From: Sphagnum magellanicum
Taxonomy: Eukaryota > Streptophyta > Sphagnopsida > Sphagnales > Sphagnaceae
Length of the DNA: 64,000 nt
Direction: 5' to 3'
NCBI GenBank assembly: GCA_021904315.1
Contig: CM038921.1
Coordinates: forward strand, 14,538,146-14,602,145
Shown here: piece after piece, positions 1 through 12,384 of the stretch
How positions within the stretch are numbered: the stretch's first letter is position 1
Layout: each line of letters opens with the position of its first letter
Made by a program: the position numbers and the translations under genes
Notes under the pieces: model-generated
What the model was told of the DNA's origin: nothing
Databases searched by the model: none
The model's input: only the letters and a program-made list of their open reading frames with translations

Positions 1-2312
1 AACTTGTGTGTGTGGTGAAGTTAGTGCATGAGGTGATGGCAAACAAAGTTCAAGTGATGAAGCATTGGGCATTGGATGACAAAGAAATGGAATTGCAATG
101 TTGGGAGCTACAATTGTCATGGTAAAATGACAATGGCAACAAATTGTTACAACATTGGTGTGATGAACAATCAAGGCATGAGTGTAGTGAACAAAAAGTA
201 GTGGCAACAAATTATGGGAAGAAGGTGAACAATGATAACAATGATGATACAAACAACAAAAATAAGGCAATGGTGGCAAGTAATCTCAAGGGGCAAAAGG
301 GATTTGGAAAAAAAAACCTTATATGTCATTGTCACCTGAGTTAGTCTACTACCTAGACTAGGCACCTAACCTAATCTAGACAGCTTAACTACTCAAGTTC
401 TTCATTCACCTTGAGGTCATCATATCCTTCATCCTTTAGTGGTACCAATATAAATACTGATTCACCCAAAGCTATTGGGTTCCCAAAGCATGCAACATTT
501 ATAGTAAAGCTCTAGCCCTTTGTATGCTTGGACTTGTAAAACTCTAGGGACTTTTGCAGAATGTTGTTGTGGTGAGCACTTGATTCCTAGAGAGCTCCAC
601 CAAATTCGAAGGTCTCTATGAAGTTGCATTGATATCAACATGATTGTCAAGGTGATTAACATTAGAGCAAAATATATTGCAAGAGTTGATATGAAGTTCT
701 TCATTAAGTTATTTCCAATTTTCCATTGATCATTTTCTCATCTTCCTCAAGTACATCCTCAAACCATTGTATAGACAAGGGAACTTGATTTTATTCCTAA
801 TCCTTGGGAAAACATGCCATCTAATTTTTTTGAAAAAAATTGCCTTGTTAGCAATTTGAAAACTTGTGTTGGAAGGACTTTACATGACATTTCTTTAAAG
901 TAAAATTGCACACATCAAAGCACATTTATGATGTAGTTTTCATGTGATCCAACATATTGATGGCTCTCCCTGTTAGGGAGAGACTTTCATGTAGCTCTCA
1001 CTTGGTCCCACATTCTGAAGACTGTTCATTTACCAGGTATTACTATGAACCGCAAGTTCATTTTTGGAGAACTTCATGGAGCATTTCCTATTTTAACTGT
1101 TGATGGTTTGAACTTCGAACTTTGAACTTGCCATAATGTGCATGCAAAGCCCATTAAGCAATGATCTGGCAAATACTTCTGTCCTCTGATGCATGACTAA
1201 CATTTTATGTTACATTTCTTCTGCCCGGTCGGAGAGAGAACAAATCACATCAACTCACATGAGCACTTCTACAAGATCATTTTTTCAAAGTTAATACAAA
1301 GACACAGTGCAGAGGTTGACAGAAGAAAAACTCAACAAACTAGATAGCGCATGTGGGAGTTGAGTCTTCTTAGATGGTAGTAGTGTTAACCGGGGACCTT
1401 TACAACAGAATTGTGACAGTGGTTCTGCAAACAACACTAAGCAATTACAATGCAAAAACCAATTTACATTGCCAGACATTGACAAAAGTGTACACCATAT
1501 GTCAAAAATTGCAGCTCCCCTCCCAATTCACAAAGCTTTAATACCTTGTCACACACACTGAATGAGCTCTTGATGACACCTAGCATTAGGATACATAACA
1601 AGCATAGTGAGCTCTCACCCTTAGTTTTCACATTAGTCCCTTACTTGGATCACTTTATGGACAGCTCAAGATCTAGGATGTTAAAGGCAAATGCAGGACC
1701 AAAAAAGGTCCAAAGACACAATAATTTTACATCGTAAACCCTAATATAAGGCACTAGTCCCCTCCAAGACTACATTGAAATGACATTAAAAAAATTTCTT
1801 GAAATCAAAATATTTTCATGCCAGTCAATTTTGGGGTTTCATCAACCATCTCAGCTTGGGGGTACCTACAACTGGATTCCAAATATTTGAACTGATTTCC
1901 ATCTTTCTCCTGCAAGCAATGTTGATCCACTTGACTTCCTTGAACAAGTTTGGGCATTAGAGCACAAAAGCACCACCTTAAGCAATGGAAACAAAAACAG
2001 GGGAACATAGCATATGCAATGCAGAGACCATTGAGCTATATCACTTCCTCTTGCCAGCACTAGACATGAGATGGTCCTTGAGAAAGGGGCATTACCTTGA
2101 TGAGGGAGGTGGTTTGAGGCAGATACTGCTGCAGCATACAAAAAGGGAAGAGCTACTTTGTCTTGAACTAGAAGACAAAAGTTTCATGGGCATGCACTTC
2201 AGCAAGGCTACTGTTCAAATATGACATGTACCAGGCAACAATGGTGAGCAAGTACCATCTCAACTGGCCACTAGCTTCATCAACTCTGACAGCAGGCTAA
2301 TTTCAGTTGTAA
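1..2312. other. Intergenic DNA, no gene recognised
   Basis: No frame here shows a protein family I recognise, and the open frames are short and lack codon structure. The right part (about 1.2-2.3 kb) is less AT-rich than typical spacer and lies just beyond the 3' end of the ankyrin-repeat gene, so part of it could be its 3' untranslated region or a non-coding transcript. That is inference only. Confidence 0.5.
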
Positions 2313-2384
2313 GAAGGCCACACCGTGTACTCAGTTTTGATCAGTTAGGAAAGCTACACTGTGTACTCAGTTTTGATCAGAAAA
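2313..2384. repeat. 36-bp tandem duplication, two copies
   Basis: Two adjacent 36-bp units (2313-2348 and 2349-2384) share a nearly identical core GTGTACTCAGTTTTGATCAG with a few differences at the edges. This is a simple local duplication beyond the 3' end of the ankyrin-repeat gene. Confidence 0.85.
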
Positions 2385-2764
2385 TCCCCAAGAAAACAGG
2401 ATGACTCAATCATGGTATCACCTAGTGATGACAACAGAGTGCAGGAAGAAACCACAAAAAGCCACCCAAGGAGACAGGATAACATGCATGGGAGAAAGGA
2501 GGAGGAGAAGAAGCTCAAAGGAGGCAAAAGAAAAACTGACATCAAAGCAAAAGGCAAATGTAAATCCAATGCTTCTCAGTCTCCTGCAACACACAGGAAA
2601 TTTGTTGTTGCAGTGACAGGAGAGAGTGCCTCAAAACTACTCTTGGTTATCTTGAAACTCATCTTTCTGCTATCCATCCCCCATCCAGTAAAATGACAGT
2701 GGCTGCCACTGGAAACATGTACCTATCAGCAGCAACACTTTTCCTTAAAGGTGTACAAATAGTT

Positions 2765-5007
2765 CTACTTTTTCTTCAGAGTGATCTTCATCTTCTTTGG
2801 TGCAGACACAGATGCCTGTTTCCTGTAAGCAGAGAAAATACCACTGGGAATTACAACTTCCCCTCCTTCCTTGAGTACCTCATTAGCTGCCTGTTTTTCT
2901 GTATCATTGGTGCCTGAGGAAGGAGATGTCTTCTCCAAGCTGACACCAGCTTGCGCTTGCAAGGGAAGTATCTTTTCTAGCACTGCATTCTTCTCCTCAG
3001 CATCTCTTAGCAAGGAAGGGAATGATGACGATGCTTCACCACTGTTCTGCTGACTCTCTTGCACAACTGGTACACAATATAACCCACAAACAACACCTGT
3101 TAGTTAACTCTTGTGAGAAATGGCTGAGACTTTTGTATAGCTGCAAATAATAATGGTTCAATCTCCTTCTCCAAAAACCCATAACCTTAATCTCAGTCAT
3201 ACTCACATGCTGAGATGAGGGCAGAAACCTCATCATTGGCTGCCAATTCAAGAGCTACCTCATTACGGTTATTTCTCAGTGTTGCATCAGCACCTGTATC
3301 ACCACCTCCCTCAAAACCAAAGTATCATCAGGTTACAGGTCAACTGACATAAGCCAAGCTCAATAGAATTGAGATGTGGTGCGAAGGATATTGAGATTCC
3401 AGATCTGTTAACATATAAGCAGAACAGGAAAAATGAGACAAAAGAGAAAAAAACACAAGAAACCAACCCTCAAAAAATGGAGAAAAGAAGAAAGTAGTGG
3501 GAACAACCACAACAATCAGGCACATTTTTCAGTTATCTTCAACAGTAGCATGTATGGGTAGTGAGCAGCTACCACAACATATTCCCCAACTTCATCAGCT
3601 CCCAGCAGTGCATTGCCTGGGGATCAATGTCATACACTAGAACCAACATATTATGTTTGTGTCACAAGACCATTTGTAGCAGGGAGACTCAGTGATGATG
3701 CTTGCTAGCTGAACAAAACAGAAAGGAGATGACCAAGGCAACCAAGAAGAAAGAGAGAAAACTGAAAAGGAAAAAAACCAGACAAGCAACCAAACACCGA
3801 AAGAGGAGGAGGCGAGAGAAATAACCACACATGACTTCAAGCGCATGAAATTTTTGAGGAGAAAATGGGTGGATTTGCAAAGCTCTGCATTCAGGATAGA
3901 CATCAACAGATATGCTGCTGAAAGATGCTGTCAAATCAGTGCTTGAAAGACAGATTTTCTTCCTTGATTTCTACCACATTTGTATCAGATAGAAAAAAGC
4001 TCAATCAAGAACATGAAATCCATTGAGAAGAATTACCCACACTTATTTTCAGACCCACCATTTCTCAGAAGAAGCTGTACAAGGTTGCCATGGCCAGCTT
4101 TTGCTGCCCAAAGAAGTGCACTGTCTCCTTGCTGCAGATGTGTAGCACACACACACATCACATTCTTAAGCTTAACTTTTGCTCTCTTTTGTCCCTAGAA
4201 ACCCAATTGCAAATGCAGCTCCCAGAAAGCTTTTTGTGATTAGGGATTTTGCAGAAAAAGATTGAAGAGAGAGAGAGAGAGTGCATAGCTGCTGTTATGA
4301 TGTGACTGACGGACCTTTGTTGTGGCGTTCACAAGAGCTCCATTTGTAATAAGAAGTTGTGCAGTGGCAAGCCATCCTCGGTCACAGCACCAATGCAGCG
4401 GTGTCCTGTTCCCCACCACTCCAGATGAAGCGGCTTTTTCTCACTGTCTGCATTCATTTGCACCCATTTTCTCCTCAGAGCAATTGTTGTTCGTTTCTTT
4501 CTCTCTCCTTTCCACTCTCATACTCTCCCTGAACATTCAATCTGATGATGCTTTTGATTCCTCTCCTCTCTGTCTCTCTCTGTTTCTTAGTTTTTCTTAG
4601 GGTTTTTACAGTTCACAAACTCCAGAAGAATGGCCACCATGAATCTCCCTACAACAATTGCAAAATTGGGAACAAACTCGAGTCACAAGCTCCGGTTGTT
4701 GCGTCAGCCAACAAACCCTAAAACTCTAACCCTAACAGAAGCGAGAGAGAAGGTACCGGCCCCAGGCATCTTGAGCAGAGAGGCGCGCACCAGCGGCAAG
4801 AAGCGTCTCGGCGGCTTCATAGTGACCGGAATGCATACAGAGGAGAGACAAAGAGGAGCGTTGGAAGGTGTCCTCGAGGTTGGGATCAGCGCCGCCCAGC
4901 TGCAACAACCGCCGCAGCTCCGCCAACTCCTTCTCCCTGAAGTCGACGATGCAACAAAGTCTCTGCAGACTAGTGCGAGCGGGTCCTGCATCGCTCAAGT
5001 TCTGCAT
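2765..5007 (-). CDS. Ankyrin-repeat protein, five exons, 267 aa
   Basis: Exons on the minus strand are 5007-4757, 4405-4315, 4131-4059, 3293-3207 and 3066-2765. All junctions are GT-AG and in phase, and the coding length is 804 nt with the stop. The start is the first ATG after an in-frame TAA 24 nt upstream. The product has about four ankyrin repeats over residues 35-160. Recognisable cores are GADPNLEDTFQRSSL, RTPLHWCCDRGW, GDSALLWAAKAGHGNLVQLL and GADATLRNNRNEVALELA. A charged, probably disordered tail of about 100 residues ends in a lysine-rich KKMKITLKKK. Exon ends fall near repeat boundaries, as is common in ankyrin genes. Ankyrin repeats mediate protein-protein contacts; no catalytic domain, signal peptide or membrane segment is visible, so a soluble adaptor is likely. 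The partner is unknown. Confidence 0.85.
4269..4282. repeat. (GA)n microsatellite in intron 2 of the ankyrin gene
   Basis: A short GA run follows the donor side of the second intron of the ankyrin-repeat gene. It is small and of no evident function. Confidence 0.7.
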
Positions 5008-5137
5008 CCTCGTTTTCTTCTGTCCCCCTTACACCTCAAAAAACCGCGGCTTTCCAAAAAAAAACTGATGGCTACGAACTTGCAACTACCACCCCTTCTT
5101 GCCCCTCGCAACTCGGCTTCCTCAGCTGATGTATAAT

Positions 5138-5163
5138 TGTGATCACAAGCACCCTAATGGAAA
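5138..5163. repeat. Short third copy of the element-flanking repeat
   Basis: The stretch GTGATCACAAGCACCCTAAT and the following GGAAAG closely match the start of the repeat at 5431-5456, 293 bp away. Similarity fades after about 26 bp. It shows that the repeat bordering the gypsy element exists locally outside the element. Confidence 0.55.
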
Positions 5164-5406
5164 GCCAATGATATAAGGCCTTTGTTTCTTGCTGTATGGA
5201 TAGTCACTTTCCATTGGAGAACTGTGCGACTGTGATAAAAATATGTATAGAATCATGTTAGGAACTCTAGGAACACATGTCTTGATAAAAAACAATTCAA
5301 GATAGATTGTCCTTTGCAAGGTGAGTCACAGTTTGTCTCTCAGCTTTTGCAATTGGTCAATGCTTGAACAGCACAATTATGATGAGACAATTGTGAGAAC
5401 TACTTG

Positions 5407-5509
5407 AATAAAACATAATGAAAAGCTAATGTGATCACAACAGCCTAATGGAAAGATGTCCTAAGTCTTTTCTCACTTGTATCTGAACATGGAGTGAAAC
5501 AGGTGTCAC
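5407..5509. repeat. Left copy of a ~100-bp direct repeat bordering the gypsy element
   Basis: This segment begins CATAATGAAAA, contains GTGATCACAACAGCCTAATG and ends GGTGTCAC directly at the outer end of the left LTR. A diverged copy (roughly 70 percent by eye) begins one base beyond the outer end of the right LTR at 14729. The two segments lie in the same orientation. Confidence 0.7.
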
Positions 5510-6747
5510 TGAAAAGAAGAAAAGGGAGGAATGAAAACTTACTTCCTCCTTGTCAATGAAATCAATGACACTTTCTTCTCTTTTTTTTGTCTTTGTTCAA
5601 TGTACAAAGAACATAGGATAGAGATGGAAACCTAAAGAACAATCCTATAACATGTATCTAAAGCACATTTGAGCTTTACTCTCAAAAGCTGATGGCTTAT
5701 CAAAATCGTTTCACAATGGAAAATGTCCTCACATTTATTACTGAATTCCTATGGCAAGATCCCTTTACTAAATTCCATCAATAGCAAAATATCATCCCTC
5801 TCCCACTAGCATCACCCATGAATCCCACTACTAGATTTCAACAATTCCCCATTTGTTAAACAACTTGTAAAGCCCCCAACCTCCACCTTTCCTTGAAAAT
5901 TTTGACAAGAGAAAAAAACCCTCTTTTGTAATGTATTACAACAATAGGGACGAAAGAAATTCTCTCATGCAAATTTCACAATTTCCCACATTCAAGGTAT
6001 GCAACTTTTAGAGTTTCCACCAAAATAGATCTCACTTCCCATTTCTCCCCAATTCCAAGAAAATAAAAATCAAAGTAACTTCAAGTATACGAAGCTTGAA
6101 GTTGTGAAACAATTTTAGGCTATCTTTCAATCTCCCTAAAAAATTTCATCATTTTCAAATGTGCCTTAGTAATGAAACATTTGTCTAATTTCTTCTTGTG
6201 TCCAACCTAATCCTCCATATGCAACAAAAGAGTTTTTAAAAAATTTGGACTTAAACCCAAGGTATTGCTATCACATTGAAAGAAAAATAAATACCCTAAA
6301 TGTTCAAAAGAAATGTGTTTGGTTTCCCAAAGTTTTTTAAAAAAAAACCACGCATGTTCCAACAAGATGCTTCCCTTAAATTTTCTTCATTGCATCTAGG
6401 TAACTTCCACATCATAAATTGCTTTTGACAAACATCACACACCCAAAGGTTCAAGATTTGCCTCATGAAATACAAACCAATGAAAACATAAAGTAGCACC
6501 AACATCCTACCATCACAAATTCCTTCATGAAAAATAACAAACAAAAGGAAATCACCTACAATAAACAATAAACACAATATAATACAATGAGAGTAATAGT
6601 GTAAATAAGCTTGAATAAACTTTCGTGCTTCACATGATCACCAACCATCAAAAGTTTTGGCACCTTCTACTTGTCATCATCATATGTAACCTTTCATCCA
6701 TTAGGTTAAATCTTCATCCAATGTATTCCAAATGTAGTTTGACATCA
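5510..6747 (-). repeat. 3' LTR of the gypsy element
   Basis: This 1238-bp segment aligns along its length with 12385-14727, apart from the insertion in that copy. Shared blocks include CAAGTATACGAAGCTTGA, CCTAATCCTCCATATGCAAC and CTTCCACATCATAA. It reads from TGATGTC to CTTTTCA on the minus strand. Confidence 0.82.
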
Positions 6748-7759
6748 TAGGTGACAACTCCATTCCAAAAAAACTATGATTTCATAGATTCCATATTAAT
6801 TTGTAGAGTGACAAACTTGTAGATCCCTCCTTGTGTGCTCCTAATGTTGATGATATAAATCCTTGATGATGTAGACCATGTTGCCACCATCTTGATCATG
6901 GTCACCTTTCCATTTTTATAGCCTACAAATGTATATGGTTTTTCCCAACCACCATTTAAAACCCTTTCTTTTCAGGTTTGTGCATCTTCACATTTTTGTT
7001 TTCTTCAAAACCTTTAAATAATTGAACTCCCTCATGTGTAGCCTACAATGTTGTTGTTTCTTTTGTATTTGTTCAACCTTTTCCATCAAAGACTTGTGAA
7101 TATTGACAATCAACATCTTATGTACCACATCACAAACTTACTAGGTTTCATAGGTTTGTACAAATTTTGTGCAAAATCCAATTTTCATAGGTTTATATAA
7201 AAATTGTATGAATTCCATGCTATAGTTAATATGAATGATATTTATATGCATTCCATATCTTAAATATTCAAACGAATGAAACATTGTTTTTGAATGACAA
7301 ACGTGAATGTTCATGTTTAATACACAAAAATCGCATAGTTTTATCCAAAATTACATCATGATAATTGTACATATTTAGTTAAAATGTAAATTGTATGTAT
7401 TTCACATCAAAACATCACAAGTAGAAAAGACACATCATTTATATAGAAGTAATATGTATATTTTTTGTGTCATTTTTACACTTTGAAGCCCACGAATATT
7501 ACATAGACATTGTTTTACAATTTTCACATGGATTGTATTGAAATTTCGTGACATTGTAAGTTTGTGATGCATTTGTTTTGTAATAATTTCAACACTTGCT
7601 TATTCATCAACTATTTCACAAAGCTCATTTAAGCTATTGTCAATAATCAATCTTGGAATACACCCTATAAATACTTTAAAAGGAAAATATTTCATATTGG
7701 CTTGTATGTCATAATGATACCCAAAGGGGATTTGGTAATTGTTGTAAAGTAGAAGTAGT

Positions 7760-8240
7760 TATGACAACTAATCCATGTTTAATTGTTTTAATCAAACATT
7801 TAACCATGCCCTTACATTGAGGCCACACATGAATAATGAATTAGTGAGTGATGCCATAGTTTTGATACATTTCATCAAATTTTTTCATGCATTCATTTCT
7901 TTTATCAATCAAAATAAAATTTGGACCATTGAATCTATAAATGATTTTTCTTTCCAAAAATCTAACAACTACAAGTGCGTTGTGTTTTTTTATAAGTCAT
8001 ATTTCACATCACTTGGAATAATGGTCTATTGCTACCAATATACATTTGTTGCCATTAACAATTTTAGGTTATGACCCTATAACAACATGATTAAACAAAT
8101 GACACATTGGTATGGTCTTCATCTCCTTAATACTAAATTTCAAATTTCCAGAATGTTTAATCGATTAACATATATCACATGCCCTTACAAATGTTTTGAC
8201 AAAATTAGTGTTGTCATGTAAGAATAATTGGTTCTTACCT
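7760..8240 (-). pseudogene. Gypsy integrase, broken
   Basis: Minus-strand frames show the integrase zinc region (a CDIC motif near 8170) and then the core beginning CILVAIDHYSK with the first catalytic aspartate. A second aspartate block reads FILID. The end of the core reads GMVKCLIKT, where lysine replaces the usual glutamate of the DDE triad. Stop codons interrupt the frame. It belongs to the element at 5510-14727 and cannot encode an active enzyme. Confidence 0.78.
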
Positions 8241-9318
8241 ATGTAAGAGTTTTTAGTTCATTAAAATGTCTAAATTTTTCATGCATTTTCTCAATCATTT
8301 TTTTTCTTTCTTCAAGTTTAGGCACCACTAGATTTTGAAAGTATAATGTGTCTTTCAATCAATGATATTTCATCGCTTTTTTTTTTGCCTTTTCGATATC
8401 AAAATAATCATGTACATGTGTCTCTAATAGGCCTCTAGTGAGCAAAGTCATAAACATTTCATCCTTCCATATGTCCAACTATTGTCCCTATCCATCCTCC
8501 CACAAATCCAACTTTTTATTGATTTCGTTTTCTAGAGTGGATTTGGATTTATCCACCATAACTTGTGCTTCCATGGTCAACTAGCATTAGTCCTCCTAAG
8601 TCATTTCCTTAATGTTTTTGTTTGATGTCTTGCATCAAATTTATGTCCTCCTAAGTTATATCCTTAATTGTTCTTCAAAAGATTGACACATTTTTCTTCC
8701 ATTTAATGAACTCTAGAAGCATTGACCTCCTTAGTATAACTTCTTATAAAGTAAACATGTTAATAATGGATTCATGCATCACATTGTTTCTATTATTTTC
8801 AACAAGAACAAATGATGCAATAATAGTTGTCAAAGTTCCTTGGATTTTTTCATAATTTAACATGGACCACATCCAAAATCCTGATCTTCCTCAAACATAA
8901 TGACTATATTCATGCTTAATGCATCCACATTGGTATATTTGTTACCAACATGATAGATAATTCAAAAAAGGAAATCCTATGGCATTGTAATCCAACCTCC
9001 CTTCCTTTTATATGCATTAGACACGATTGTAAACCATTATAATGGTTTATGATTAATTCACAACAAAAAGGATGTTTAATGAAAATATTGTTAGAAGTAC
9101 AATATACCTGATATTAGGGCATACCATTCACCCTCCATTGGGTGGAATATTCTCTATATAGGCAATAACCTTTTGTTGGCATAGTCAACTTCTTCTTGTC
9201 TTCCTAACTTTTGCGACATGATGATTCCAACACTCTTAATTTACCATTCCACATCCAAAATAAAGGTTTTCTTGAAGTTTGGTCTTACCAAGATAAGGTG
9301 TTTCCATTAACTTCTCTT

Positions 9319-10110
9319 TCATAACAACAAAAGTAACTTGGCATATTGGTGTGAGAGAAATTTGCACTCCTTTTTAATCAATGCAAAAAATGGTTTTGCA
9401 ATTTTGGCATATCCAAGTATAATTTTCTTACAATATATTATCGAACCCAAAAGTGCACGCACTTTTATTATTTTCCTTGGTACATGAAAATCTTCAACTA
9501 TTGTTACCTTTTTTGGATCATGATGTGATCCTTCACAATTCACCACACGTCCCAAAAAAGTAATGTTCTTCCAACCAAAACAACATTTGCTAGGATTTGG
9601 CTTCAAATTGACTACCTTTAACTTTTGAAAAACCATTAAGATATGGTGTAAGTGTTCCAACCAAATTTTCTTATGAATGTTAACATCATTAATGAACACC
9701 TTTAAGAATTAATTGGTCTAATCCTTAAATATTTTAGCAATAGTTTGAAAGAATGTACTTATGGCATTTTTTAGCCCAAATGACATTATGTTCCATTTAT
9801 AAAATCTTGACTTGGTCATAACAATAATCTTATTGATGTGATTTGGTTCCATGGGAATTTGTTAAAACCCTAATTGAAAATCCAATGTTGAAAACCATTT
9901 ATAATTTCCCAACTAACTCAAAACATCCTCTGTCAATGGTAGGGGAAAATAATCCTTCTAGTTTGTGAATTCAAAGGATGATAATGTCCATATAATCTCT
10001 ACCTACCATCCTTTTTAATTAGTAAAGTCACCTTACATGCATATTCTAAAACATTTTTACACATCTTCCCCAAATCAACAAATGCATGTATTTGTTTGTT
10101 TACTTTAGTT
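9319..10110 (-). pseudogene. Gypsy reverse transcriptase/RNase H, broken
   Basis: The open part at 9319-9699 carries a gypsy RT block around FINDVNIH, which corresponds to the YLDD catalytic box with its second residues altered. It continues with LKPNPSKCCFGWKNITFLG and the RT to RNase H connection ALLGSIIYCKKIILGYAKIA. The part to 10110 is the fingers region in broken frames. The altered YxDD box and stops mean it is inactive. Confidence 0.8.
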
Positions 10111-10115
10111 TCTTC

Positions 10116-10337
10116 CTAATAAGATAAACAACTTAGTGTTATGCCACATGGGGGTAAACCTTGGGTATCAATGGGATGTTCTACAATGGAACATTGCATC
10201 GACTCACATTTGTGCCATGCAAAAACTTCATGGAATTCATCAAACAACTTCCAAATTTGTTTCACTTGTTTTTCATCCAAAGATGCAACTAATTTGACCT
10301 TATATTTCATTAGTGCCCACCTATCACATTCATCCAC
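10116..10337 (-). pseudogene. Gypsy pol segment ahead of RT
   Basis: The frame includes LFDEFHEVFAWHKCES and CSIVEHPIDT. These match the conserved stretch just before the reverse transcriptase in plant gypsy polyproteins, where a DVFAW motif is followed by an EH(R/P)I motif. It lies in the expected place between protease and RT. Confidence 0.7.
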
Positions 10338-10800
10338 AAAGTTATCAAATTCTTGAATTTGAACGAAATAAAATGGATATTATATTCAAATTTCTTACCC
10401 ACCATATTTTACATCTATTCCTTTTCATCCACATCAACCCATTGAATCCAATTAGCATAATCATCCTCTTCACTAAATTTCCCCTACAACAATTTTTTGT
10501 GTTATTTTTGCAAAATCAATTTCAAGATTTACATGGGAGCTTTCCTTTTTACCATTAGATCCATCCCATGTCTCTTAGCTCTTCAATTTGAATTTTAAAA
10601 TATTGTAAGATCATTACTAAATCATCATTAGACGGGGAACCATCAATCAAACCTTCAAGATTTAATTTTGTTATTAGGCTTGTTATGTTCTTCAACTGTA
10701 ATTATTCCATTTACATCTTAGTTAATTCCTCATGCATCACATTAATGTTTTCGTTGTTTTAACATTTTAAACATATTAATAACATTGAAAAGAAAAAAAA

Positions 10801-11106
10801 TTACTTCCATCCTAGGTCCATTACCAACTTGGATGACTCATTTGTCCATATCCACTCTATTATTATTTTCATGAAAAAATTCAACCCCAACAACGAGTCA
10901 TAATTGTCCATGTCAATAACCAAAAACACCATTTGACAAATGATCTTACCAAGTATTATTAAAATTTGAATGATCCTTCCAAGTGCTTGGGTTACAATTC
11001 CAAATGTTGTCTTATATATTTCATGTCCAACTACCAAATGTATAATGCCAAGTTCCCTCACCACAGTTATTGCCATAACATACATGGATGCTCTAATATC
11101 CACCAA
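10801..11106 (-). pseudogene. Gypsy aspartic protease, degenerate
   Basis: A block MVDIRASMYVMAI stands where the retropepsin active-site D-(S/T)-G-A motif is expected, followed by a conserved-looking YDSLLGLNFF near the end. This fits a retropepsin fold between gag and RT. The glycine of the active-site motif is lost, so the enzyme is probably inactive. Confidence 0.65.
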
Positions 11107-11168
11107 TCCTTTAATTCTACAGTTTGATTGATCTCCATCACAAGATGTGATGTTTCATTGTCATGTGT

Positions 11169-11744
11169 TCAATTAACATTTACTTGACTAATAACATGTG
11201 TTTTTTGTACAACCACCATTTGAATTTTGTTTGCTTCAACATCCTTCTGCTTCCTTGCCAATTTAATAAGACACTCCAAGTATTCCAATTCACTTGAAAT
11301 GATCAATATGATTTCCATAGGAGTCAAGGAGATCTTTCCTTTAATAAAATGGGAAAGAATCATAAACCTTACAATAACTTCTACACCTACATTACTAGTC
11401 TCCTTGTTCTTTTCATTAGTCATCTCTTCAATTATTTTTCTTGCAAAGCTTAAAATTATAGGCAAATTTTTTTTTGGCATCCTAATTCCAAAAAGCAAAT
11501 CATGGTTTGTATTGCGTATTTTGTTCAATTCAAACAAGGTAGTCTCTTCGTCATTGACCACAACTTTTAGAAAATTTATAATAGTAGTAATACCCTTCAA
11601 ATTTTTCTTCCAACATTTTTCTTCCATATGCTTTAGTCCAAAACAAAAGGAACATTTAAGGCCACAATTATCTATTTTGTGCCCCTCATTGCATTTGGCA
11701 CATTTTGACCTTGTGTTGGCAATCTTGGGGCATAAAGAAACCAC
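11169..11744 (-). pseudogene. Gypsy gag C-terminal part with two CCHC zinc knuckles
   Basis: The 191-residue frame shows two adjacent knuckles, CAKCNEGHKIDNC (CX2CX3HX4C) and CSFCFGLKHMEEKC (CX2CX4HX4C), typical of retrotransposon nucleocapsid. A lysine- and isoleucine-rich stretch leads towards the protease region. It sits next to the protease remnant in the right order. Confidence 0.75.
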
Positions 11745-12371
11745 ATGTTTTGAAAATCAACATTGTTAACAACAAGTGTTGTTGGTAGGAAGTATTGAGT
11801 TAATACCTATTTTGTTATCAGTTCCTTTTCCAAAAAAATTGATAAAAATTGCATTCAAGGCATGCAATTGCCTATTTGTATTGCTTTCTTTATAAGATGT
11901 TATTTCCTCATGTTCTTCCTTCAATTGTTCATAAAAAGTTTTCCAATCTACCTCAAAACCTTTTCAATTTTAATTGTAGTAGTCACCATTTCTTCAACAT
12001 TAATGCATGTCTTTACAATGCACAAATTTTGAATTTTTGGCTTCAACTTGGAAACAAACTTGCACCATTTTTTTATGTCCTATATTCTTCTTTTCTAAAA
12101 AATACTTATCCAAATGTTCAAAATATTTTTGAACTTGCTCCTTGGGCTCTTGTTTGATTGTTTGTTTTACTTATGGTGCAATATGCTTCCTTGCATGATC
12201 AAACATAATAACTAATTATTCATGAATTTCTTGGGTAATATCGTTTACAACATATTCATTTTCATTAGATCCTAACATAATGACATGCAAAAAACATACA
12301 AATTTGTTAATATTGACATATTGTAACAATACTAATAACAACCATTAAATTTTGAACTTTAAGAACCAACT

Positions 12372-12384
12372 AGTTCTAATACCA
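12372..12384 (-). other. Primer-binding site of the gypsy element
   Basis: On the minus strand the sequence TGGTATTAGAACTAG begins directly after the end of the 5' LTR. The usual plant site complementary to the 3' end of initiator methionine tRNA is TGGTATCAGAGC, so two positions differ. It fixes both the LTR boundary and the element's orientation. Confidence 0.75.

Noticed and set aside
4041-4058. Alternative donor for exon 3 of the ankyrin gene
   Set aside because: Splicing at 4041 is in phase but inserts six residues and breaks the repeat; the donor at 4059 restores a normal NGADATLRNN repeat.
4630-5136. 168-codon open frame, plus strand
   Set aside because: Antisense to exon 1 of the ankyrin-repeat gene, with no family resemblance.
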